A stretch of DNA of 64,000 nucleotides, taken from positions 434,001 to 498,000 of the forward strand of contig MU394066.1 of the NCBI GenBank assembly GCA_022578605.1. The letters are read 5' to 3'. The stretch's first letter is position 1. Every line of letters starts with the position of its first letter. This document shows, in pieces, positions 25,329 to 36,595 of this stretch. Under the pieces are notes generated by a model, which saw only the letters and a list, made by a program, of their open reading frames with translations, made no database searches and was not told the origin of the DNA. The DNA comes from Camillea tinctor. Its lineage: Eukaryota > Ascomycota > Sordariomycetes > Xylariales > Xylariaceae. Both the position numbers and the translations under genes were made by a program.

Positions 25329-25584
25329 GATGTGATGTTGGCTATACCGTTACGCTCACCTTCCGCCCTGCAGCAGGATTCAGAACCCCCCGCTTTCTCG
25401 GTCTAAGAGCAGCTTTTACGAGACAAAGATGTGCATGTTCCGAATGACCTTATGTGTAGGTTAAATAGTAGTAGACATGCTCACAATGTTATTACCGCAA
25501 GTCCCTCTTTGTTCACACTCGTGTTCTTTCTGCCTCTACAGTGTATAATCTACGGTAGTTGAGCACTAGGTGTTGTGCTTCACA

Positions 25585-26976
25585 ATGTTGCAATTGACTC
25601 TACTAACGTTGGCAACCGCGGTGTCCGCGAGTGGCATTCCTGGTATTTCGAGTATCGAGAATCTGATAACGTTTGGTGATAGTTACACCGACGAAGGTAG
25701 ATTGCAATGGTTTGTAGACCATGATGGCTCGGCACCACCGGTGGGCACTCTTATACCAACTTCAAATCGAACGGCCAGCGGGGGATATACCTGGCCACAT
25801 TTTGCATCTCAGCGACTAAACTCTACGACTTATAACTATGCGGGTGAGAATATAACAGTTTCTTTCAAGTGCAAATAACATATAATTGTTGCACAGGGGG
25901 TTTCCTGGTTTCATTTACACACTTGCTGTGACTCAATTCATTCAAAACTAACCAATTCATCTTCAACCACTCAGTCTCCGGAGCAGTTTGTTCGAATGAA
26001 TTGATCAACCGATACCTCGCCAGCATTAACGCGGCCTACCCCTCCGTGATTGATTATGAGATACCTGCGTTCTTGGCAGATGTGGAGAACTCCAGCTCTA
26101 CGACCGGGGGGGACGCTCTCTACCCCAACCGGCAGGCGGACAACACGCTCTACACGTTGTGGATAGGGACCAACGACCTGGGCGGCGGCGGATATCTGAT
26201 GGACAAGCAGCTGGCTGGGACTACAATTTCGGATTACATCGACTGTATATGGAACGTGTTTGACGGGCTCTACGGAGCGGGCGCACGACACTTCGTGCTG
26301 TTCAACCAAGCGCCACTCGACAAGTCGCCGCTGTACGCGGCGCAGGAGCACGGTGGCATCGGCAATAGTAACTATTGGGCTAACAAAACGGCGTACAACA
26401 CCACCGAGATCGAGCAGAAGATGCTCGAGTACACGACTACTGTGAATACCATATACGCGTACGGCGCCCCTTTCCAGCTCCTCATCCAGTCGCGCTGGCC
26501 CGGCTCCTCGGTCACTATATTTGATGTGCATCGCTTACTCTCCGATATCATCGCCGACCCCACGGCTTACCTTGATGCCCCGGCCAATGCCACCGGTTAC
26601 TACTACCACTGCCCCTACCCCACAGGGGCTTGCACGGACTCCGAATATCCGCTCTCGAGCTTTCTCTGGTGTGTCTCGTATACCCTTGTTTGGTTTGTAT
26701 GTTTTCTAAGTGCTAATATGTGAGGAACAAAACAGGTACGACCAGTTGCATCCATCGGAAAAGGCGGGTAAGTTTCAAAAACACCTATATTACATGCTAC
26801 TTTCTAGGATAAACGCTTTGATGGCGAGGACGACGATGATGATATGCCGATGATACACCATAGTATTGGAAGCTAACTGTGTTCGATTCACTTTAGATGA
26901 GATCATCGCCGACGAGTTTGTAAACCTGCTATCAGGAGATTCCCCGTACGGGATATACTACGACTCCAGCGCCTAA
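25585..26976 (+). CDS. Secreted SGNH/GDSL esterase, CE16-like acetylesterase
   Basis: Four exons, 25585-25843, 25975-26668, 26736-26767 and 26897-26976, keep one frame and give 354 residues. A signal peptide (MLQLTLLTLATAVSA) starts the protein. The SGNH blocks are present: FGDSYTDEGR with the nucleophile at Ser33, the IGTNDLGG block at 150-157, and YDQLHPSEKA at 319-328 carrying the Asp/His pair. The last block appears only after splicing exons 2 and 3. Length and motifs fit family CE16, whose members remove acetyl groups from xylo-oligosaccharides at the non-reducing end. Several Asn-X-Ser/Thr sites fit an extracellular plant-wall-degrading enzyme. Introns 1 (131 nt) and 3 (129 nt) are long for this window but have ordinary borders. 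The substrate is inferred from the family only. Confidence 0.92.
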
Positions 26977-29900
26977 TTTCTGTAGGTATTAACAAGATGG
27001 CGAGGGCAGTGTAGGAGAAAAAAAAGAAAATATATCTCATTTATCTAAAATACCACATATTGAAACAACTTTATGACCAGTCACTACTGTATCTGTGCTA
27101 GCCCTCGCTACAGAGACAAGGCAAGGCCTCAAAGCCTGAAGACAAATGCCGCTACTACGGTATTATCGCGAATATCTTAAGTTTCATCCGAAACGCCGAA
27201 GAACCCTTGGCCATATCTGAAACTATTAAATTGTAAGTATCTAGGATATACAACGTGGGATTATCTATCGTTTTTTTCTCCCGGTCCCCCGCGCCACGTG
27301 AGCGACGAAGCGAAGGGTATTTTTTTCTTAATTTGATCACCACGTTGCATTCGCGGGGCTTTGTGTTATGCTAGCTACCCAGCTCCCCGACCTTGACGCC
27401 TTCCTGCTTGAACCGTGATATCGCATTAAGCCTCGAGACTCGCTTGTCCCATGTGCCTTTACCCTCCACTCACTCGGGGTAAGGGAAGTTTATGTGACAA
27501 AAGGAAGGGGATGACAATGGATAAGGGAGGGGGAGTAAAAGCAAAAAGAGAGATAAAAACGACAAAACGATGCACGGCCCAAATTGTCTGTGTGTCTTTT
27601 GCCCCCTATTTTTTTTTTAGCTTCTTCCTTTTCGTGGAGAAAGAAATTGAGCAATCATATTTCCAAACGAGAAAAAAAAAGAAAAGAAAATTTTTTTCTA
27701 CTACTATTCTCTACTTTGATATGTAGCCGTCCTCGGGATCTTACTTAGTATACATCTCCCGTCGTTTCGGGAGAGAACCTGATAGGAGTCGGGTGCACTG
27801 TCGAACGTGCTGCAGCTTGGCACACCCACCATAGACGAACAAGAAAGAGAGACAGAAGTAGGCTAGAACAGTATGCACGTGTACTCCGTATAGTTCGGAG
27901 AGCAGTGCATTAGGTTTGGTATAGCAACCCCTGCATAGTCTACCATTGGTTAATCGACGTCTGACAAAGGCAATAAATCAATATAGCTTTATCTCTCTCT
28001 TCATGTTGCACTAACATGTACGCCACCGGCGTCTTTTCCCCTTCCCCCTCGAGCAAGACTCCCCATAAAAGAAGACACTCAACTCCCTTTCTGGACGGGC
28101 TAGAACAAGTGAACCCTGAAAATCCCAAAAGACTAACGTGAAGGCCGCCGTTGAGGTGTTCCCATGTGGGCCACTTCCTACCTTTTAGGCGTTGGCTGGC
28201 TGCATTTCTAGCTTCGCAGCGACAGTGCGCAATTTTGACTCCCCCGGCTAGTCTCCCAATGTCTGTGCGACCATCTTGATGGGAAAACTGGACGATCTAG
28301 TCGGTCGGCGAGAACCCAGCTTGGTGGTCAATACCAAAGAAACGCATGCATGAGAGAAAGGAAAACACTAAACTGCTTGAAGCTAGGCCTATAGAGATGG
28401 AATGGTCGGTGTGTCTCTATACAGACAGATACGATTACCCAGGTTAGGTAGGTAATCCTTTCCAGCTTAGCTGGGGCTTAGAGGACGCCGTCAAGTTCGA
28501 GGTCCAAAAAAGACATGTAAAACACAAGTTCGGTCCCATGCTTAGGAACACCTATGTACTTGTTTGATACTTAGTTTCTGTAACGCTAACAAAAGATCCC
28601 TTAAGACCAAACAAGATTAGAAATACGCAAGAATAGCACTGACGGCTCAACTAAGACCTCGTAGGGCGTAGTGAAGTCGAGTTGCTCAGCCTAAGTTAGA
28701 GACGATGCTGGTTGGGACGGTAAGATATAGCCTAACGATTGGCTAAATGTATAAGCCGCAACATATACGAAGAAGTTATATACTAAAAGTGTCCGGGGAA
28801 CGGAGAAGCCGGCGGCCATCCAATAGGACAAAGGCAATTATCTCCTTTCGTACATAAATTCTCACGTACCTCTATTCATATTGCCTATCTTCTTACACAC
28901 ATATTACCACGTGTTGTCGGCCTGTTGAACCTCTAAAAAAAAATTTTTGCACCTACATCTGCACAACTCAAATCGCAACTTTATGATTTAGTATTAGGAA
29001 TTGTTCATTGCGCCGCAATCGATGGTGTGGAGCTGACTATACATACTAATTAGTAGGCACAAACGTTAGCTTATGGCGGTGATATTTACATTAGGCTTAG
29101 ACTAGCACGTACATGGAAAGGCAAGACGCTAAGCGGGTTGAAATAGAGGTCTACCACAAGATAGGTATCGGAAGCTTCCATAATATTGACAAAATAGAAA
29201 AACGTGGTGGATTTGCGAGATTTGAAGGAGGCGGAGCCTGTTAACCCATCTCTTATGTTCCATGTTTGTTGAGTATTTGACAGGTTGGAATTATCTAATT
29301 AGGGTCATGCTGATATTATACTCCAGATCTGGTTGCGATGAAGGATTCTAGTCTTGGTAAACATGGTTATTGTTTAGAATCCCTATAGGGAAAGGAACTC
29401 CCCTTCTCTCTGACCAGACCCAGAAAGAATAACCCCTAAGACATGGTTTGGTCACGAGGCAAGCTAGGATTGTATATACTCTACTACATTAGCTTATGGT
29501 GGAGCATTTCCCTGCATGCATCTATACTACCTAGTATCTCCTATGTGCAGGATCTCAGTACGCCGGGACGTCTGCCTTGCGAGAAGACGTATTCCTCCCT
29601 TACATCGCCGTGTTACCTCATATACCTACCTTGCAACTAACCTAGGTATATTCTGAGAGATCGCGATGGCTCATTCGATTATGAGGTCATGAAGAGCCGA
29701 TTCGGCTACTCTGAGGCGGGGCAATATCTCGTCGGTCCCCTTGAGCAGGGCAAGGAGTTCTGATCGTCTTTATCTTCGTACCAAGTTCCTAAACACGTGC
29801 ATGACACTGCGGCTGGCTGAAAAACGTGGCCCTTTTTTTTTACTGTTTATTATTGCCCCTCTTACGTCCTCGCTTGCCCCCAGTCAAGCTGACAACGCAC

Positions 29901-31557
29901 TCCAGTCTCGCTTATCTACGCGGAGACGCTTTTTCCATGGCGTCACGCGGCCGCCCATGGACCTCTTACCCGGGGCTCAGTCACGCCGAGGTGAAAAGTC
30001 GGCCTTTCTCACTACATATCTTAGCTATAAGTGAGAATTCTAACTTGAGATAGCCGCCCCCCCTAGCCAACCTGCCCTGGAATATCTACGCTCCGGGAAG
30101 GTGATCACCATCCTTCATTACGCAATATAATGGGAGCTACATAGCCGACGTGCCACATTACGACCCTGGCGCCAGGACCCCGGGTACGCCGTGGAGTTGC
30201 AGTGGGGGAGCAGGGACGATGTGTTTGCAACACTTTGCGAGCCGGAACCACCATCGCAACTCTGAGGTAAGCACCCTGGGGAAAGGGGGGGGAGAAAATG
30301 TTGTATTATCATTGAATCTATAGCGGAGGTGCCTGAAGATTGCTGCAATGTGATAGTTACCGAAACAATGGACGGGTGGTAGGAGGGGTTGAGGGGCATA
30401 TGCAATTGACATTGACCTGAAGTACGATCGGCCCTAGAGCGTAGGAACGGGTGCTACTCTAACGGGTCGATTTCTGTGTTAGACGAGGTGATGATGCATC
30501 GTACCGTCCAGAAGATCCTGGTAAGCAGAGGAGTTCCCCGAGCGGGTATTACGGACACGAACAGCACGAGATGTAAGGGGTCCGCCCATCCGCGCGGAGA
30601 GATTTGGTGATACTAATGCTATCTCGAAATGTCCAAACCCAGTAATATTACTGATCTTATGCACCAGGGTATCGATGAACCCTGCTTATTGTACATGAAT
30701 ACCAGTTCATCCCGAGTAAATAACATGGCCCTGCCGTGCGACGTATCACAGAACAATTACAACAATGACTGCTTGGCGGAATTTATATATGTTTAATATA
30801 ATATCTTAAAAGGAGAGCTCACGTGGAATTTTGGACTAAATGTGGTGCAATATACTCAGTATACCCAGTATAGTATAATCTACATCCTGACCTATTAGGA
30901 GATGAGATAAGCCAGCACCACCAGCTTCGGACTGCCATATGCAGTACGATAAACCACGCTATTGGGAACTATCTGGAAATTCCAGTCTTAAGTGCTTATA
31001 CTGGAATTAGATGCACTAAATCCGAAAATGTTACCTCAGCATGCTATTGGGATCGAGCCGCAGTCCACTCGTCACAATGTAAGCGACTGCTACGCCGCGC
31101 ATCTTTGGATCCTCTTTCAACGGCATGCCTCGGGTGCGGATGAACGTGCGGAAAACACGAGTAAAAAGGCTACTACGTACTACCCCAAGGTGACGATGAT
31201 CCGGGGACTGAGGCACTCCATGTTTCATTAATCTTCATTTTATAGTGGATAAGTATTTGAAATGTTCTTTTGATTCAGGTAGCCTATCTAGGCTTATGGT
31301 GAACGTATCTGGGTAAGATACATGCAGAGATCATGATGAGACCAAAAAAAATTATAGGTAGTATATGCGGGTATTCAGTAAAATATGAAATCAGAAAGAA
31401 TGCGTGGTAACAAAAACTAAACAAAGCAAAAAAAACCATAATGATGGAAAAGACAAAGCAAAATGAGTGATGCCGCTAGACCCCAAAGATTTCCCGTACC
31501 CTGTAAACCCTTGCTCGCGTTGTAGTAAATATGTAAAAAGAAAAAAAAAAAAGCCTC
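26977..31557. other. Intergenic region with possible gene remnants
   Basis: About 4.6 kb without an intact gene. Between roughly 29.65 and 30.6 kb the plus strand has several short protein-like open stretches separated by stops and frame changes, for example around 29665-29760 and 30125-30265, which might be the remains of a decayed gene. The rest is AT-leaning with A/T homopolymers and TAGGTA strings. Confidence 0.4.
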
Positions 31558-32970
31558 CTATAGTACGATATCCAATGTACCATCCGGGTTTATGCATTCC
31601 GCCATCCCATACCGACCGGACTCCAGACTCCAGTATAACACACCAGTCGTGAAGTACCGGCACCATTTAACGAAATCCTTAAGGTTCTTGTTTAATGACG
31701 CGTCCTCCGGCGCCGTCTCGCTAAGCGTCTTAGCGGCAATCTCAAATCTGTCTATTGACCCCTTCAGCGCGGCATCTAGGTCTTTAGAAACCCTCTCGAG
31801 CGTCTGGTCCTCAGGGGGGAGGTTCTTAAACATAGCCGGAACAATGTTAAGTAGAGATCCTTGAGCCTGCCGAGTAGAAAAGAAAAGTTGTTAGCCAAAT
31901 TTGCCCAGGAATTAGTCACGATGCACGGGGCAACTTACAATCTCCTTCTGTACCGAGTAAATGTCGTTGAGAACTAGACACACTTCAATGGTCTCCTTCC
32001 ACAGTGCCCGCATGGCCTCCGAGTCCATAATCTCCTCCGGGAGTCTTATTCTAAGCATGTGGCTAGGGAAGCCGGTTAGCGTTGTTCTAGAAATTTAGTC
32101 GAGAAGTCGAGAACTTACTCCGTGAGGGCAATCTGGGGGGCGCACCCGACAGAGCCGGAGCGGATTTTCAGGTACTCTGCCAGAGACGGGATAGTGCCAG
32201 CCATTCTGTGGTTGTGCTCGACCCCGACCTGGTCCATGAAGTTCTCTAGCTCGCGGTAGAACCGCTGCCGCTGCAATCTGTCTGTGGCGGGAACCACGCC
32301 CCGGCCCACATCGCCAAACAAAGTCATGTTTTGGTTTGGCGCCTTGTCCTTGCTGGCGTCCTTCTCGTCGTCGAGGTCCAACATATGGTGAATGTAGTCG
32401 AGAGACTGCTTGTAATAGGCACGGGCCAAATCCTCGTCGTGCGCAGCATCGGTGTCGCCGGCATCGATCTCATCATCCCACACGAAAATCCACACGGAGT
32501 AGGCTGTGGCGACCTTGAGTTCCTCCCATTCTGCATCGGGATACCAGCTGTATAGTAAGTTAGTAAAGGAAGTTGGAGGGGGGGAAAGGTAAAGGGGGAA
32601 TATAGCAAACATACAGAGCTAAGAGACGACCAAAGTCGGCCTGTTTCAAGGCCTTTCGTTTCCGGTCGTTGGTGATAATTTTATCTAAGGTCTCGTTGAC
32701 AAGAACCTCCAACTCCTTTGCGTACTTGTTAACAGCTGATGGCCATTCTGCAAAGACTTCACGTAGGTCTGAGACATGTAATGTTTGTCCATGTAGCATG
32801 TTTGCTACTTCGAGCGCCTCGCCATGAAGTCCTGAGGGAAGACATGTCTTTTCTGAGGTGATAGAGGGCGCCGATGAGGGCTCTGGCCTAGTCAACAAGG
32901 CACGAGATAGAGGAAGGCAGGTTAGCTGGTAGCGTAACCGCTGCACGAATTGGAGGAAAGAGGTCTTCAT
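31558..32970 (-). CDS. Class I terpene synthase (probable sesquiterpene cyclase)
   Basis: Four exons, 32970-32615, 32547-32119, 32062-31939 and 31866-31558, joined by introns of 67, 55 and 72 nt, give 405 residues. The metal-binding aspartate motif WDDEID lies at 142-147, the NSE triad NDIYSVQKE at 294-302 (split from the last exon by a phase-0 intron right after it), and the conserved RY pair at 388-389 near the C-terminus. These three motifs in this order are the signature of fungal class I terpene cyclases, which ionise a prenyl diphosphate with Mg2+ and cyclise it. The single-domain size points to farnesyl diphosphate as substrate, which is inference. The N-terminal ~90 residues are poorly conserved. 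No P450, transferase or regulator is adjacent: the nearest genes are about 4.6 kb and 3.6 kb away. Confidence 0.93.
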
Positions 32971-34440
32971 CTTTGTGAATAGGTAGGTATAAAGAAGTGA
33001 GTGAGAGGATGTGGAAGTCTTGAGACTTGGTGATGATGGTATGTGGTGCTCTGGATGTCGAAATCGTGGAAACTCACGGACCGTCCCTCTGGTAATATAT
33101 GTTCAGACTCTGATCCTTATGGAACGAAGACAAGCATCCACCGGCAGACGTAATGCCACGAGAGCAGTTGCCCCGAAACTCGCTTATCTCTGCAGCATGA
33201 GTCGATACAATCCTGAAATAGTAAAGCCGAGTTGGTGCGTAGACCGCTTCTCGGGACTGTAAACTAGGAAGTTAGACTAAATGTAGTGAAGATTACCTAC
33301 CCTGAACCATCAGGCTGGGTCGAACAACAAATAGTCAAGCACTTGTATTGAAACATGGATTGGCCAAGTCGAATGGAGGTTGCGAAGAATAGTGGTAAAT
33401 CGCTGCTTTTGGTATGGGGACATATGATTCTCACAGCAGCAGATGCTACGCCTCCGTTAGATGCATGGGCTAGGATCTAGGTATGACCCTGGTTTGCATG
33501 ACCTTTATTGGGTAGGAGTCCTAAGGTTAATACAACCCTGTATAGTAGAACTCATCTTCCATCAAATATGTGTAAAAGGTTGATAGTGAAAAAAACACTA
33601 ACTAGGTATGGGATGTAAGTGTAGGTCTCGTCTTGGGATTCTGGGGACCTTAGTTAAACCAGGGTTTAGATCAGACCATAATATGTAAAGAGCTATGGAT
33701 TTGTCGTATCCCCACCTCCTTGGTATGTATGGAGTTATGTATGTATGTATATATGTATGTACATCCCAAGGTATAGATCCCCCTGTATGTATTACCCTGG
33801 GTTATGGAAACTGCCGCATTGAGACAAGAAATCTCATGGAAGAATTTATAGTAACGGGGTACATTTGATATACACTATTAAAGCTCAGATCCTATATGAT
33901 GTGACCAACAAATCGACTCAAATATTCAAATCGTATATTACCGAAAACTTATGATATTATGATATTAAAAATAGTGTATTAACCTACCTGTATAATTCTC
34001 GTTCTTTTGTTCGTACGGAGGCCATCTGTAAGTCAAAGGGTACGTATTACATATATCTCGCGGAAATAAAGCCCCCTAACGGCGTTACACTACAGCTATT
34101 GTGCAATATACCTTACTAGGGTAATGAACCTTTGGTCTTCTTGTCTTGCTTAGGAATCTCACGCCCGTGGTGTCTCTATCAAATGTGCCACATGTTGGCT
34201 CATCCCCTGTGCCTCTATGTCGTAATCTGTAATCTGACCCTGCCATCTTAGTGTACTAGCCTCTGTGACTGTAGCAATGAAGCGAACATCGTGCGCCACC
34301 ATGTGGAAGTGGAGGGGGGGGGGGGGGGGGGGGGGGCAAATCCCCAAACCCGGGAAAGTGGCCACACAAAATTTTTACTTCTTGGTGCCGGTTGGGCTTG
34401 TGCAAGTTGAGAACAGAAACATGGAAGTANNNNNNNNNNG

Positions 34441-34527
<87 letters not shown>

Positions 34528-36595
34528 TCCCGATACCAGGGAATGTGGCGACTCAACTTGTTTCCTTCTTCTTGCCGGTTGAGCTTCTGCAGATGCAGAT
34601 CAGAACCATGTAAGTAGAGGGGGAGTAACACAAGAAAAAAAAGAACAATGTCTTTTCTTCGTCATAACCGGTATGGCATTGACTTACTGCAATGCAAATA
34701 CGTTAGTGTCGAAGATTCTAATCTTGAAACATGGGTACGTTGAACTATGCTATATTCGTACCAAGGCCTTCTAGCGGCACCGAACCATTGACAAGGTCCC
34801 GGCGGATCCGTTGAAACCGTCTTTGCACGATTGGATTCCCGGAAAAAACAACCATATGCTGGTAAGGTGGTGTGTTTAAAATAATACAGTATATCACCTT
34901 ACCATCTGCTACTGTACGGGGACGGGACAGGGACCAAACAGGGGATGGCCGGAGGTCTTGCAATTTTACGCGGCTAGGCGCTCCACCAAATACCACATTA
35001 GATGCCAGATTCCCAATTCTGTGGTATACAGCCCGACAAAATGTTCTTCTGCAGTCGCCGTCTGCCTGTCTCGTACACGTGGTAGGGGCTGTCGCTCAGC
35101 GTGATCGGCTACAACCTCATCTCGTGCCGGCACGACCGTTGCAGAAAGCAATGGCTCGTCCCGTCCTGGCCGGTAGTAGAAAGCGGGAAGCATCCGAGTA
35201 GCCATCCGAGTCCAGAGATGTGGTATAGAATAACAGCCGCTGCTACCCTACAATAACTCATCAGCCGACCCTAATTACTCTAGCCTTTTCGTCTTCACCT
35301 TCTACTGCGCTGCCTTGTTCGATTCTTCCTTCTATCGTGTCTTCTCCCGGCTTACTAGGACTTCACGGGCGTCCCAAAATAGCTAGACCGGCTTAGTACA
35401 CACTTTGGTAGCGATCATAATCTACACGAATTATTCCGTAAGGAGACAATTTGGTAAGAGAGAACTACCTATCTAGATAGGTTACACTATTAGGAAGCAA
35501 GGGCTTCCCTCTCTTCTTTCGGACCTACCAATATTACACCTAGGTAGCCGTCCGTTATCATAGCTACTGCTTAGGAAACTTGGCAGTGGAGGGTTTACAC
35601 TAAATTTCAATGTTGGAGAGAACTTTGAGGACGCAGTAAGGCAGCCGTCATAAAGGGCCTGCACCTACCAGCACAAGCAGGATGATCTTGGAGATTGTTG
35701 GGTCTGTGTACAAGTCGGGCTCCTGCGGGCTGGTGATGAACATGATGATGATGATGCCATGATCATGCTTTCGAGAAGGGAGAGAAAAAAAAGCCATTAA
35801 AGCAACCTAATCGTGGGTTTATGGGGCTCCTCGATGTAGATTCACCATGGCTCTGGGAGAGAGGTAAGGTGAAGTGAACTGTATGTAAAGAGCAAAAAGT
35901 GTCTTTTGGGCGAGGATTGCAGACCGGTTGAGCTCCTGGCCCCATTGCCATGCACCAACCTTGGGACTGGGGACGCTCTAGAGCTTCACTCTGCGACTCT
36001 GACACCTGACACGGCAAAGGCGGAGTACCTAGTGTTGCTGGACTTGGTTGCCTTCCATAGTAGTCGTTGAGGAAATGTGGGCGTACTAATAGACCTTGCA
36101 GGTTCCCCCCATGCTGATCAAATTTTGCTTTGCTGATCTTGGCGCAGAAAATGGAGTCTCGTGAAGGTGTCAACTCAGCGACAGTACACTAGAGGGCGAC
36201 TAGTGGCAGATTGATAATATCGTTGGATGCAAGGCGACTGATAGTCAGAAGATATAAGGGATTCTAGTTGTTGAATCCCGTATAGCAGAGTAGGCCTGCA
36301 TGGTCCTCATGACTTGTCACGTTCAGCACGCAACGTTATGGCCTCGTAGGCCTGGTATCTGCGCAGGCAATTTGAGACGATGCATCCGGCTTCAGCGGCA
36401 TGGATCCGGACCCTGTCAACATCCTGGTTTGAAACGCGGGTGATCGACCCTGGTCGCCCGCCACCGTTATCCCTCCAAAAATCTCACGATTGAACCTCAA
36501 ATCTAGAGTTTTTGCTTCCTATTTTCCTTCGCCCTCGGACTCTCGATGTCTACAGTCGACGCCATTGAGGTTGAAAGAGACTTTATCAATGCAAA
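32971..36595. other. Intergenic region with an assembly gap
   Basis: About 3.6 kb separates the terpene synthase start from the NLR-like start. It includes GTAT microsatellites near 33.73 kb, the gap block at 34.3-34.6 kb, and short ORFs at 34.7-35.2 kb and 35.76-36.17 kb that I could not support as genes. The spacing is unreliable because of the gap. Confidence 0.5.
34309..34617. repeat. Assembly gap flanked by an imperfect direct duplication
   Basis: A G run ends at 34335, about 94 bases follow, then ten N at 34430-34439, a run of 84 C (34441-34524), and then a second, diverged copy of the same ~93 bases (34525-34617). Matching landmarks in both copies include GCCGGTTG and the end CATGGAAGTA versus CATGTAAGTA. 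The end word also occurs before the G run (CCATGTGGAAGTGGA). The pattern suggests one locus represented twice by error-rich reads through a homopolymer, rather than a true repeat. Confidence 0.7.

Noticed and set aside
28470..28510. Possible tRNA B-box (AAGTTCGAGGTCC)
   Set aside because: No A-box at the right distance and no acceptor stem; the cloverleaf cannot be formed by eye.
34872..35205. ORFs on both strands at 34.7-35.2 kb, one with an intron-like GTAAGG...CCAG segment
   Set aside because: The 44-nt candidate intron gives no recognisable join, both strands are open, and the region is next to an assembly error.
35763..36173. 136-codon leftward ORF upstream of the NLR-like gene
   Set aside because: Pro/Ser-rich with no motif or coding-type pattern; probably promoter DNA.
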